A stretch of 64,000 nt of DNA from Trichosporon coremiiforme. Its lineage: Eukaryota; Basidiomycota; Tremellomycetes; Trichosporonales; Trichosporonaceae. The translations under genes were made by a program, and so were the position numbers. Position 1 is the stretch's first letter. Each line of letters opens with the position of its first letter. The stretch is taken from NCBI GenBank assembly GCA_039545355.1, contig BCJJ01000018.1, positions 558,001 through 622,000 of the forward strand. The letters are read 5' to 3'. The notes under the pieces are model-generated. The model saw only the letters and a list, made by a program, of their open reading frames with translations. It did no database searches and was not told the origin of the DNA. This document shows positions 24,355 to 35,344 of the stretch, piece after piece.

Positions 24355-25492
24355 ATGATCCTCCTCGAGGTGAGCTAGCGTCATTTTGTTTGTTAGCTGA
24401 CAGACAGTCGCACAGCGTCATCATCCACGATGTCCTCACCGACCGCTTCATCAAGTGAGTCGGCGCTCAGTGGGCTAGTCGCAGACCAAGGAGGAGTCCT
24501 CACCGGCTTTTCCCCTTCCTCAAGATAGCTAACAATAGGCCTGGACGCGCGGACATCCAGTTTGTCGACTACGACAGCGTGCGGTTCCACATCTCGACGC
24601 CCGAGTCCAAGACGGTGCTCCTGCTGTCAATGGCGATCCAGTGCTGGCCTGACCTCCTGAAGTACGGCGCGCGCGAGCACCTTGAGAAGGAGTACAGCAG
24701 CTACATTCTGCCGCAGAACCAGACCGAACCCGAGTACGACGTGTCCTTCTCGATCGACCTGGAGCGTCTGCCGCCGTCGGATGGTGAGTGCTCGCACCAG
24801 TGCTAGCTCCAGAACTCCCGTCCTCATAGCTAACCTTTGCAGAGGAGAAGGCCGAGCTTATCCGTCACTTCTCCCTCGTCAAGCGCAACGCGCTTGCTGC
24901 GCCGTTCCTCGGATCGTTCGAGGAGCAGCGCCACCTGGCCGAGACGTACAAGCCTCCGCAGGGACTGGACGACCAGCCGCGCGAGTCGCAGGGCGAGCTC
25001 AAGGTGATCAACTATCGGGACGGAGAGGCAATCTTTCTTCGCGCATCCCACGACCGTGTGACGGTCATCTTCTCGACCGAGTTCAAGGAGGAGACGGACC
25101 GAATCTTCGGCCGTGTGTTCCTGCAAGAGTTCTACGACGCGCGCAAGCTGCAGGCGCTCCAGTCCGCGCCGCAGGTGACTTACTCGAACCGCGAGCCGCC
25201 GCTCGAGATCCGTCACCTCCCCGGCCTCCGCCGCAACGAGAACGTGGGCTACGTCACCTTCATCCTCGCCCCGCGCCACTTTGCCAACCCCGAGCTCGCG
25301 ATCGGCACCATCTCGCGCATCCAGCTCTTCCGCGACTACCTCCACTACCACATCAAGTGCTCCAAGGCGTACATGCACTCGCGCATGCGCTACCGCGTCG
25401 CCGAGTTCCTCAAGATCCTCAACCGCGCAAAGCCCGAGGTCCAGACGCACGAGCGCAAGACTATCTCCGGCCGCACGTTCAGGTCTCGTTAA
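24355..25492 (+). CDS. ARC35: Arp2/3 complex subunit 2 (p34-Arc)
   Basis: Structural subunit of the Arp2/3 complex that nucleates branched actin filaments at cortical patches and endocytic sites. The protein starts MILLESHSVIIHDVLTDRF, continues with ADIQFVDYDSVRFHIS, and in the last exon has NYRDGEAIFLRASHDRVTVIFSTEF, NVGYVTFILAPRH and the C-terminal YLHYHIKCSKAYMHSRMR, all typical for p34-Arc. Exon 1 is only 15 nt (24355-24369), then an intron with the branch-acceptor CTGACAGACAG. At least three introns; the last exon is long and ends at TAA 25490-25492. Length (about 310 residues) fits the family (about 300-340). Confidence 0.94.
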
Positions 25493-27555
25493 GCGTCGGC
25501 GAACGCATATGTCAGCTGCAGCAGCAGCATATAGCAACAGTAGGCACAGAAGAATGTACATGATCTCGACGTCAAGCCGCGAGCAGCGCCGATAGGCGCG
25601 TAGCGGCCCTCACTTGCACCTTGGGCGCCGCAGGGGAAGGATTCCGGCACACTGACCACAGACACGAGTTGAGACTGCATGAATCGAGACTGAGACTGAC
25701 GACGACTGACCTTTGACTTCTGCCTTCCATCTGACCACAGCTTCCTTCCGGCATCCGCAAGCTGCAAGAAGGAGAGAGCACCAGGAGAGAGTACAAACAA
25801 GTTCGCATGGGGAGGATATGAGAAATAACACTACATATGTTGTCGTCGGTGGTCGTGGCTAGCTCAGGAGAGTGAGGGCGGGGCCGTGGATGGAACGCAG
25901 TGGATGGATGTGTGGCAGATGTTTGAGACATGGGACGACTCGTTCGTTGCTCTTCTGTGCGGACCGGGCACGATGGTCGCGGCTCCGGTGGAGGGCAGCG
26001 GTTCGTGTAGCGATGAGCGGCGACCCGCTCTTCGATGTTCGTCAATGCGTGTCGATCACCGATGGTAGATTGGTATCGTAGCGGCCTGACCCGAGCAGAA
26101 CGAGTTATGCTGGCCAAGTGGTCGGTAACTGGATAGGCAACGGGACCCAGACCCAGACCCAGACCCAACTTGTTCTCTTCTCCTTGGTCTCGCTTGGTGT
26201 CGCCGATGATGCGCACGAAGCGGGCAGAGGCGGCAAAGGCGGGAAGGATACCGAGTCGAGGAGGTAATCCATCTCCAAAGCCCAGGCTAGGTCCTTCTCG
26301 CGGGAGGAGGTGGGGTACGCGACGGAGACGGAGGAACGCCACTTGCTTGACATCGTGAATAAGGACGAGCGAAGCGAGGAGGGTGGACAGTTCAGCGGAA
26401 TGAGAGGAGAGACCGGCGGGGTCGCAGCTTCGGGGATTTGGAGGCGAAGACGATGAGGAAAGGGAGAGAGGTGAGACGGAGCGTAGGAGAAGACCCAGGA
26501 AATCGTAGACGAGATTAGGAGTCAAGGTGCGATGAGGGTGGCGGAGCACGGAGACGAGGTAGGGTTTCGGAAGACGAGAAGAGGTCGAACTCGAAGTAGA
26601 GGTAATATAGAAGCGAGAATAGGAATCAAAGAAGAAGAAATCTGCAAACGGACAAGAAAGGGGGAGACAAGAACAAGAGAACGACGACGATGAGGAGAGA
26701 GGGGATGCACACTCATCGCTCGTCCATATACACGGCTGCCATTGCTTGATGTGCATAGCTGTGATCCTGGATTTCTACTTTCGCTCCTTCGCTCCGATCG
26801 TCGCTCGCGTCCTCGCTGCCCTATGTCATTTATGAACGTACCTTCTTCATCGAGTCTGCATCAGTATCACCTTCAGTCTGGTCGGTCACCGAGTCGGCAC
26901 TTCGACCGAAAACCGCTACGATCCGCTCGACCTTGAGACATAGGTGCAGTCGTACACGAGGATGAGGCTCATCGCTACACTGAGCAAGCCAGTCGTTGAT
27001 CCCTACGCAATGGGCTTCGGGAGAAGATTCCCAAGTGCCTTGGGCTTTCGTCAGAAACCTTCTCAGACACAAGACACAACACACGAGGCGCGGACGAGGC
27101 GGCGTGTGCTGCCCAAGCCCCTCTTGTCGCCCCTGTGTCTGACTTCTGCCAATGTTTTGGGGGAACCAGGTAGGTGAATGACGAACTGCGATGCCTGCAA
27201 GCGGGGACAATCTCAGGCGCACGCAGAACACGCTTCCGCGCTTGCCTCGTCGGTATCCCCCGTTTCCATACCGCTCCTTACACACGAGATACACGCCCAC
27301 CCGTCCCCTCAATCGTTATAACACTCCTCTCCTTCGTCAGTAGAACACCGCTCGATCTAGGCGTCTTTGCGTCCCATGATCAGCGAACTCCTTTTCATCG
27401 TTGATGACAGTCTAACAAATCTCCTCTGACTCTGCTACAACGCCTCGTGTCATTACGTCAACGTCCCCCACCTTCCAGCGGACTGCTCGATCAGAGTTCC
27501 GCACTCAGACCACAGACCAGATGCTCGCTCAGCCTTCGGCTGACTCCACAAGCGC
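25493..27555. other. Interval between two 3' ends, content unresolved
   Basis: ARPC2 (+) ends at 25492 and the Pil1 gene (-) ends at 27556, so these 2.06 kb lie between two 3' ends and a further gene is expected. On the (-) strand, 26400-26720 is strongly pyrimidine-rich, like a promoter or 5' leader in this genome, and splice-like signals occur at 26820-26850 (GATGAAGAAG followed by GTACGT) and around 25740-25780. A 3.8-copy ACCCAG tandem repeat is at 26145-26167. I could not join exons into a convincing protein. Confidence 0.5.
25572..26756 (-). CDS. Candidate unrecognised gene or leader region
   Basis: An uninterrupted 394-codon frame, rich in Ser, Leu, Pro and Arg, with no domain I know. 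Its first part is the pyrimidine-rich strand, which makes long open frames without selection. A different frame inside it starts with a good ATG at 26353 (MSSKWRSSVSVAYPTSSREK, then DLAWALEMDYLLDS) and looks more protein-like. A short stretch near 25740-25790 (LADAGRKLWSDGRQKSK) follows a good acceptor. The real gene, if any, is probably spliced from these pieces; the exact frame given here is doubtful. Confidence 0.22.
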   Translation of the reverse strand: MHIKQWQPCIWTSDECASPLSSSSSFSCSCLPLSCPFADFFFFDSYSRFYITSTSSSTSSRLPKPYLVSVLRHPHRTLTPNLVYDFLGLLLRSVSPLSLSSSSSPPNPRSCDPAGLSSHSAELSTLLASLVLIHDVKQVAFLRLRRVPHLLPREGPSLGFGDGLPPRLGILPAFAASARFVRIIGDTKRDQGEENKLGLGLGLGPVAYPVTDHLASITRSARVRPLRYQSTIGDRHALTNIEERVAAHRYTNRCPPPEPRPSCPVRTEEQRTSRPMSQTSATHPSTAFHPRPRPHSPELATTTDDNICSVISHILPMRTCLYSLLVLSPSCSLRMPEGSCGQMEGRSQRSVVVSLSLDSCSLNSCLWSVCRNPSPAAPKVQVRAATRLSALLAA

Positions 27556-30071
27556 CTAGTGGTATCCCGGCGGCGGACTGTCCGGCACGCTTGGCTTATC
27601 CTCCTCATTAAAGCTGGGGCGGGGCTTCGCGCCGCGCCGGAACGCCGCCGCCGAGATGACGCCGTTGCTAGCGGGCGTGGCGGGGGTGAAACTGGAGCGC
27701 TTCTCGTCCACTGGCGTCGACACATTCGAGCCTGGGGCGTAGTAGCTGTCCAGGGCCTGGTTGAGGGCGTCGTCGCGCGCGTCGGGCGAGGCGACGCGCG
27801 ATCGCGGGGGAGACGCTGGTGGGCGATACCCTGCGGCGGCGGGCTTGTCGTGGATCACGACGACGGGCACATCGGCCGGCACACCGGGGGGAGCGGGGGG
27901 CTGGTAGTTGAAACCCGAGGGCTCGTACTGGCCCGGCGTGTCGACGTGGGTTGAGGTGAACTGCGTCGGCGGGTCGGGGAGGCGCCGCGTGGTGGGCGAT
28001 GCCGGCTGGTCGGGGATCGTGACGACCGGCTCGTCGTCGTAAGCCAAGCCCTCGGCCGAGGTCGACGGCGCGATGGTCGGGTGCGTACGCTGCGTCGGCG
28101 AAGGGATCTCGGCGGGGATGGCGACAACGCTCTCATCATCGGGCGTGTAGTACCCGTCAGCGGTCACCGGGCGACCAGCCTGGGCCGGCGCGGCGAGGTA
28201 CGAGTCGTTCTGAGCCGGCTCCGGGTGGTACGCGGGCTCCGGGATCTCGGACTGGACGGGCTCCTCCTCTGCACGCGGCACGGGGCCGTCATGCAGCGAG
28301 TAGCGCGGGCCGTCGTGGAGCGAGTACCGGGGCTGGTCCTGGAGCGAGGCGCCGATCGAGTCGCGGTTCGAGACGCGCAGCGGCTCCCAGCCGGGCGTCG
28401 CTTTGGGAGCGTCCACTTTCTCCTCCGCGGGCTCGGGGGACGAGTCGAGAGTCGTAGTCGCAAAGCGTTCGGCGATAGGAGCACCGTAGGGCGTCGGCGC
28501 GATCTGCGGGATAGACGACGAAACTTGAGAGTTCGCCTGCGAGTCCTGCGCCGCCTCCGCGTCCATCTGCCGCTGCTGCTCGTACTCGTACGAGTGCTCG
28601 AGGGCGTCGTCCGAGGGGCCCTGCCACACCGCACCAGAGGGCGCGGTGTGCGTCGCGCCGTATTCGTCCTGCTCGCTCGGGCGGCGGTCGTCTAAGCCCG
28701 CAATGGCGGGGATGCGCGGCGGGCTGCTCTCGCGCGGGCTGCTGGCGCCCGTACCGGGGACGTAGTCGCCGTACTCCTCGCGCTGCGCGATGGACGACTC
28801 CAGAACGGGGCCGTTGCCGGCGGCAGCACCGGTAAGGGGCGAGTTGTGGATGTCGGGGAGTCCAGGCGGCTTCGGCGCCGCAGAAGCAGCGTGGAACTGC
28901 ACCTGCGACAGGCAGCGGAGCGCCTCCTTCTCCGTCTTCTCCGTCCGCTCATAGCCCTCGTATGGTGCACGTCCGTAGCCGGGCGGCGTCTCCTCGAGCG
29001 GAATCTCCTCGAGCAGCAGCTTGCCCAGCTCGCCAACGATGCACATCTTCTCGCCGAGCTCCTCGAGGCCGCCGAACTTGTACGACATGGCTTCCTTGAC
29101 CATCCTGATGTCAGCTATAGTCGACAAGAATAGCTTGCACTCACTGCCGCTTGAAGTCACCGAGCTTGCTTTCCTCGACGACAATGTCGGCATCGATGTC
29201 GCGCATGTCCTTGCGCAGGGTTTCCAACAGCTCGGTCTGCTGCAGGAGCTGCTTGTTCTCCGCGCCCATCTTCGACAGCTTGCGCTCGGCCTGCTCCGCC
29301 TTGTGCGTCAGCTGGCGGCGCTGGCGGCGCTTCTGGTCGAGATTCTCCTCGCGCTCGCGGATGCGCTTGAAGCAGACACGCAGGTTCGCCTCGTGTCCCG
29401 CGAACGTGCGGTACGCATTGCTGAGCTGGGTCAGGAGCGTCGCCGAGTGCGTCAGCACGTCCTGCAGGTCCGGGCCCTCCGACTGCCCATACGGCGCGAG
29501 CTTGCTTGCGGCCGATGCCGTCTCTTGCGCCATTTTCTCGGAAGCCTTCAGCACATCCTTTTCACTACTAATGACACTGCAGACGTTAGCACACGAAGTC
29601 TGGTGGCAAACATCCCTCCACTCTCGCCCCAGGGAGGTCTGACGCGTGACGTTTCGCGACGCGCAGAGTGAAGAGGCGCAAGCGCGCTAGGCGCAGCACA
29701 CGAGGGGCATGGCGGCGAATGCGTCGCATGCCTTCCTTCGCCGCTTCGCCCCCTTGTTCCAGCCGTACTCACTCCTGGAGTGCTCTCAGGTCCTGATTAC
29801 CGAGCGCGGGGAGGAGCGACGTGTGGGCGACCTTCTTGCCCAGCTTGTTACCGATGCCGCCGAGGGTTCCGCTGCCACCCCCGCCGCTGGGCGTGTGGGC
29901 GTGTGTCGGGGCAAAGTTGGAGTTGCCAGCGGTGGGAGACGCGAGGCTCTCATTGTCGCCGCTAGTCGGTGCAGCGCCACTGACGATGCGGCTCTGGGGC
30001 TGGGAGTCTGAGCCTCGTCGGCGTCCGAACGAAGGGAGGCCGAACTTGCCCGATGCCGAGCGTAAGGCCAT
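27556..30071 (-). CDS. PIL1: Eisosome core protein Pil1/Lsp1 family, long C-terminal tail
   Basis: A BAR-domain protein that coats furrow-like plasma membrane domains (eisosomes). The N-terminus MALRSASGKF is basic and amphipathic. The BAR region (about residues 70-300) contains LPALGNQDLRALQDVISSEK, then SNAYRTFAGHEANLRVCFKR, IREREENLDQKRRQRRQL and MVKEAMSYKFGGLEELGEK, which are classical Pil1 sequence. Exons 30071-29773, 29576-29145 and 29104-27556 join in phase to give 759 residues, against about 340 for yeast Pil1. The extra 400 or more residues are Pro/Ser/Ala-rich and disordered, with a tandem RYSLHDGP repeat and three related [E/V]PVV-x-I motifs. The first intron is 196 nt, the second 40 nt. 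The tail is in one uninterrupted exon, so it is not an annotation artefact. Confidence 0.93.
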
Positions 30072-31148
30072 GTTGGATGGTTGTGGTTGAGTGAGTGTTG
30101 AAGAGGAAAACCTACAAAAGAGACCTTCCTGGTGGTCAGGACAGGTCACGGCCTTGACATTAGCTCTGACGTACGACGGGGTCTTGCTCCTGCGTACTTA
30201 CCTTAGTGACCGCCACCGAGCATTTGATTCCGCACCGCCTGCTCATTGTCAGTCAGCCATAGAAGCCAAGCCAAGATCTTTTGACGCGAAGTAAATCGAA
30301 TGGCGCTATCCCTGCATGCCGAACGGCTGATTGCTGTGCACACAGGGCTCTCGACCCATGCACTCTCCAATGCCCGCATGGTGTGCGGACTCAACCTTCT
30401 CGTGCATGCTACGGCTGTGCTAATCTTGGCATCCTGACGGCCATCGAGCACTCTCGACCTTTAGAGTACACCGAAGCTGTGGAAAGCGAGGATCGCGAGG
30501 GCGGCCAAGGGAGGCGCCGCCATCGACGTTTCCTTGAGTACAGCCTGTGGTAGGCAGGCTGCGACGTGCGGGCGTGAAACCACCCTCAAACTGTCGCCGT
30601 TCCTGATCACCGCAGCACGCTCTCGCAGGACCGACGTGCGGAAGTGCGGACCTCGTCGCCGCTCGACCGCCGCCGACTTTCCTCATTTCGAGGTCCGCGA
30701 CGTCCCTCATACCGCGACCCCACTCAATTGTCCCAGCATGCACCACCACGCACGCGAGCGGGGCAGAGATAAGGCCTTTCAGTCGCTTCTGCATGCGTCA
30801 CAATGTGGCAGATTCCTTTACGCAGCTTCCAGGACTCCTGGATACTAACCGACAGGTCGAGGCACATCATCACTCCCTAACCCGCAGCGATATCCGATCC
30901 ATTCAAATACGCACCGCCACAATCAGTTCCTGGAGAACACTATGCATTTGCTGAGACTCTGAAGTATTGCAAGGAAAGGACAGAAATATGTGAAGAAATG
31001 TTTTGGTTTGGTTAAACGTAGAAGAGCGAAAACGAAATATGTCGAAAAGATAAGATGATGGAAAGAAAAGGAAATCGAATCAATGAGTATTGCTGAGGTT
31101 GACACTTGATAAAAGAAATGAAATATGCTTTTGACTTGTTGGATGGAC
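30072..31148. other. Intergenic, promoter of the Pil1 gene
   Basis: A 1.08-kb gap between two (-) strand genes. The side next to 31149 is AT-richer (about 30950-31140) and is probably the 3' untranslated region of the BTG-domain gene. The rest should be the eisosome gene promoter. No coding or RNA gene seen. Confidence 0.5.
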
Positions 31149-32643
31149 TTAGATGCGCTTGATGCCGATGGGCATGCCGTTCACAGGAGGGGGCGAGACG
31201 CCGACACCGACGCCGCCGACGCCAGGTCCGCCGGGCTGGCCGTGGGGCCACGAGTACGGCTTGGGCTGGTTCATGCCGAACGCGCCCATCATCGGGGCAC
31301 CGACGCCGGGCTGCCCGAAGTAGCCGATGTGCGTCGGGATGATGCGGCGGCGCGTGCGCTGCTTGCGAGTCGTCGCAGCGGCGGCAGTGGCCGTGCCTCC
31401 GTTGGAGTTAGGGCCGACCGCGTTGCCGAGAGCGCGCGAGGCAATGGAGACCGAGGGCGAGCGGGTGCGGTCGAGGCGCGAACCGTAGACCGACGAAGGG
31501 CGGGAGCCTCCAAGCTTCGTGCCGCCGCCGAGAACGGTCACGTTGCCACCGTCATAGGGAGTGACGGTGGGGCCGTTCGAGTTGGCCGAAGACGGGCGGG
31601 TCTGGGTGGGCGAGGTGGTGCGCCCACGCTTGGCGTGCTCCTCCTCATTCTCGCTGACCTGCTCATTCTTGTCGGATGGAAGCAGGTCGGCGGAGCCGGG
31701 ACGGGACGCGGGAGTGAGAAGCTGGGTGTGTGAGTTCGAGTTCGTGTCGCTCGAGTCTGAGCTGCGCGAGCTGGTGCTGTCCGAGCCTTTGTGGCCGTTG
31801 GGACGAGTGAACGACACATTACGTGATGAATGACGCAGGAGGTCGCCGTCTTGCTGGGTCGAAGACGGGCGGCTCGGCGAGTTGTTTGCAGACAGCAGAC
31901 CAGGGGAAGGGGAGCGAGTGCCCTCGCTGCGAGTGGGAGGGAAGGCGAGCAGGCTGGGAGCCCTGATCGGGATAGCCTTAGAGGTGCGGACCGGGGTGAC
32001 ATGAGGGCTCGACTCGGCGGGGGTCGACGACGCCGTGGGAGCGGCCTGCCAGATGACGTGGAATGATTCTACGCGTGTCAGTCTATAGATAAGATACTGT
32101 TTACTCACCACGAGGGCGTCTGATCGGGTCAAACTCGGGCTCGTCCCATCCCCAGCCTCCCCATCGCCACACGACCATGCCGGGATCACACCACACTTCC
32201 CACTCGGACTCGTCATCGCCCTCGGCGCGCTTGCGATGCGACGCTGAGATCGCCTTGGACCAAGTGGGGATGTCAATGTCCTTTCCGGCAGCCTCGCGCA
32301 GGAGAGGAGGAAGGCCGTGAACCCGGTCATTGATAAGAGAGCGGGCACCGGATGCCTGGTGCGGGTTGGACTCGTTCCAGGAGGGTTCGTAAGCCTTCGT
32401 GAGGATCTTGGACAGGCGCTGGCGCAAGGTCATCAGCTGGGAGTGCGAGTAGTGAGCCGCGAGGGGCTGGACAAGGTGGTGGACGAGAGCCTGCACCGCC
32501 GAGCCCAGCGTCATGTCCAGCTGCAGACCAGCGCCGGGGGTAGCATTGGTCGGAGCAGGTGGGGTGGCAAGGGCAGGGGAGGCAGCGCGGGGCGGAGTGC
32601 GCTGACTGCTGAGGGAGAGCCCCGTGATGTCGGGTGGGTCCAT
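31149..32643 (-). CDS. BTG/Tob anti-proliferative domain protein
   Basis: A 484-residue protein with an N-terminal BTG/Tob-like domain (about residues 44-163). The match is to the two family boxes: box A in AYEPSWNESNPHQASGARSL (85-104, compare the family pattern Y-x-x-x-W-x-x-x-x-P-x-x-G-x-x-R) and box B in EVWCDPGMVVWRWGG (149-163, compare W-x-D-P-x-x-V-x-x-R-x-G). The preceding helices (VQALVHHLVQPLAAHY, LRQRLSKILTKAY) also fit. In animals this domain binds the Caf1/Pop2 deadenylase of CCR4-NOT and slows growth. The rest is disordered, Ser/Thr/Gly-rich, and ends with a Gly/Pro-rich region and PIGIKRI. Exons 32643-32109 and 32068-31149. Function in this fungus is inferred from the domain only; the boxes are divergent, so I keep some doubt. 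Confidence 0.75.
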
Positions 32644-33508
32644 TTTTCCTTAGAGCATGTGCGAGAGTCGTGTGTCGTGAGGTCGCTGGTCGGCTCGTCG
32701 AGGTGTCGGTGTCGATGGAAATTTGCCGGGCGGCGAAGGAGGGTATAAACACAACACTAGGTGGACGAGCGGCAAGAAAAGGATGCGGGAGGTGTTTCTT
32801 CAACGTTTGGGTGTGTCTAGGATAGGGAAGGTCGAATGCAGGTGGGCGGAGACAGGAAACGTATTGTGGTCGTTGTCACAAGAATGGAAGAGTCGATGGT
32901 GGTATGCTATGGATGGAGGAGTGAGAGTGTGATGCAGTCCTGATCCTGGATACCTGGTTGCCTGGATCAGAGGGATCAGAGGCTTGGACGGGCGCCAGGA
33001 GCTAACGACCGGTAGGCATGCAAGGTATGCAGGGCGCAGACCAGCTGGGCTGCCTGGGCGGGTGGCCACCAGCCAACGCAGGCTCACGCTGGCTCACACC
33101 AAGGGGGCACCAAGGGCGACCATTGTTGTGCTGGTCCTGACCTCGGGGGCAAATCCGCGTGGCCAATTGCCGCATCCGGCAAGTTCCGCGGTACTTCGCA
33201 CCGTGGCGCCCCCTGTTGGCTTCCATTCGGACCCCTTCGACCCAAACAAGGCATGCACACCCAACGATTCCTGGCAGGGTACGAGTGCGATGCACACTGG
33301 CAAGCGTATAGAGTGCAGCTATGCTTACGCGTGCGTCTCAATGTCATACATGCATGAAGCCGAAGTGCTGCAACATAGGCGATGAAGCCGCCGCCTGTAC
33401 GAGTGGAAGTCCCGCTCTGCGCGACTGATTTTTCAACCCGCGATCGTGCCCGGAACAAGGAATTCCAGCGGGTGGGCCAAGCAGGAGCTAATTCTGGACT
33501 GCGCAGCT
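32644..33508. other. Intergenic, promoter of the BTG-domain gene
   Basis: An 865-bp gap between two (-) strand genes, containing the BTG-gene promoter and the 3' end of the SWIM-domain gene. No further gene is visible. Confidence 0.5.
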
Positions 33509-34225
33509 TCACAGCACGGGAGCCAGATTCAACAGTCCCACCACGGCGGGAGCGCCGACTGCAGACTCGACAAACTTACCCGAGCACAACGCCAGTAGTA
33601 CGGCCAACAGGTGCTTGCACTGTGTGTCAGTCTCAAATGCGCGCCGAGGAACTCACCATCTCCGCCTTGTCCGTAAGGAGCGACTGATACGCATATCCAG
33701 GACAAGGGCAGAACATCTGTCCCAGGGCTGACGCTCTGTGTGTGAAGGTTGCGGCTTCTGTCGAGGGCGTTGTGGGCTGATCAACCTCGGCGTTGGCACG
33801 CTGAACTGTCTCGACGTCCTTAGCTGGCCGGGCTGTCGACGGCGCAGCAGGCTTCTCTTCGCTGCTGGAAGGCAGGTCAAGGTAGATCGTGTATGGAGCT
33901 CCTGAGGAAGAAGATACCTGAGATTAGTTAGTGACGGTTTCGACAGCAACTTACCTGGTATATCACCCGCCCACCTGGTAGACGCACTTGAACGACTGGT
34001 CATCAGTTAGTCACCTACGACGGCTCAGTTCACCATCTCGATCGTCTACTAGCTGTAGGGCAGAGACGAGGGAAGACCCGAAGAGTGCGTGCAGATGGAG
34101 GAGGGCAGACTCAGAGCCTGGCATCAGCTATACGTTGTCTTTCTGCACAGCTCACTGTGATCCTTTCCAAAGTCTTCAAGGAGCTGCTGAACAAGAATCA
34201 GATGCTCGTCGACCGACATCGCCAT
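33509..34225 (-). CDS. SWS1: SWIM zinc-finger protein, Sws1/ZSWIM7-like
   Basis: A 165-residue protein assembled from five exons (34225-34156, 34117-34034, 33995-33955, 33917-33657, 33619-33509), all in phase, each with GT-AG ends. The SWIM signature is C-x-C at 112 and 114 (FCPCPGYAYQSLL) followed by C-x-H at 130 and 132 (CKHLLAVLLAL), with the last intron between them. This arrangement and the size match Sws1/ZSWIM7 (human 140 residues), a Shu-complex subunit that helps Rad51 paralogs in homologous recombination. The first 42 residues (MAMSVDEHLILVQQLLEDFG) also fit the family's helical N-terminus. No single frame shows it, so it would be missed by simple gene calling. An alternative donor at exon 3 and the exact C-terminus are uncertain. 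It shares a 223-bp promoter with the Vps60 gene. Confidence 0.78.
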
Positions 34226-34448
34226 GCCATCTCTGTCATCGGCGTCGAGGAAGGTCGTATGTAGCGAGTGACAGACATTTCAGAACGGCTGGGTGAGGTC
34301 ACCCAAGTCACTCAGTCGATCGCGCGGAGACCCCGCATTCGCCACCCAGCGGCTTATCCCGTCCTCCCCCTTTGGTGCACCGCAGATGACGCCCGCGTGC
34401 ATGATGGCTTCCTCGCTTCGTTCTCCAGCACATCTCAAGCCAAGCACG
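34226..34448. promoter_or_regulatory. Short bidirectional promoter, SWS1-like / VPS60
   Basis: Only 223 bp separate the start codons of two divergent genes, so both promoters must overlap here. No TATA box is evident. Confidence 0.6.
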
Positions 34449-35206
34449 ATGAACAGGGTAAGCTAGGTGCTCTGCTAGGCAAGCTGACACGCAGATATTC
34501 GGAACGAACAAGTCGAAGCCGAAGCCGAACCTGTCGGACGCGATCAACTCGGTGAGCTGGTCCCCTTCGCAGTGGCTGACGGAACAGACGGACAGCCGGA
34601 TTGGCACGATCGAGGTCAAGATCAAGAAGCTGGACAACGAGCTTGCGACCTACAAGGCGCAGATGGCCAAGCTTCGCGACGGTCCCGGAAAGGTAAGCTG
34701 ACCGGCCACACGTACGAAGCTAACAGCCTCAGACAGCAGTGCAGCAGCGCGCGCTCCGGACGCTGAAGCAGAAGCGGATGTACGAGACGCAGCTTAACAC
34801 GCTGCAGCAGCAGACGTTCAACATGGAGCAGGCGGCCATGACGACGGAGAACCTGAAGAACACGATGACGACGGTGGACGCGATGCGCGTCGCGAACAAG
34901 GAGATGAAGAAGCAGTACAAGGGCATCGACATTGACAAGATTGAGAGCATCCACTACGACATGGAGGACCTGATCGAGCAGGCGAACGAGATCCAGGAGT
35001 CACTTGGGCGCTCGTACGGCGTGCCGGAGGAGATTGACGAGGACGACCTCCAGGCCGAGCTGGACGCGTTGGGTCTCGACGACGATATCGGGGAGACCGA
35101 GGCGCCGTCGTATCTCCAGGACTCCACTGCGCTGCCCGACTTTGTCGATGCCGCTCCCGTCGAGGAGGAGGCGCCGAAGGAGCCTGCCGCGGAGATCGCC
35201 CGGTAG
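34449..35206 (+). CDS. VPS60: ESCRT-III related protein Vps60/CHMP5
   Basis: A 214-residue Snf7-domain protein that acts with Vta1 on the Vps4 ATPase in multivesicular body formation. The start [14 protein letters not shown], with three codons in a first exon of only nine nucleotides (34449-34457), is the family start. Further exons are 34495-34551, 34588-34692 and 34733-35206. Conserved pieces are [57 protein letters not shown] and [18 protein letters not shown]. The basic N-terminal half and acidic C-terminal half are typical of CHMP proteins. Its 3' end faces LTO1 at 138 bp. Confidence 0.95.
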
Positions 35207-35344
35207 ACTGCTGCAGCCGTCTCTCATATCCCGTAACCCTCTTCATGGTCTGAGCGCAGTTACCAGGTCTGGACGAGTTACCCATAGTACCATAGTGAAT
35301 GCATATTGTACAGATTAGCCGTCGTCCACCTCAACCCTCTACGT

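Noticed and set aside
24830..25561. A 243-codon frame (-) opposite ARPC2
   Set aside because: The + strand encodes conserved p34-Arc sequence over the same bases.
26145..26167. ACCCAG repeats considered as telomere-like sequence
   Set aside because: Only 3.8 copies, the unit differs from TTAGGG-type repeats, and the position is between ordinary genes.
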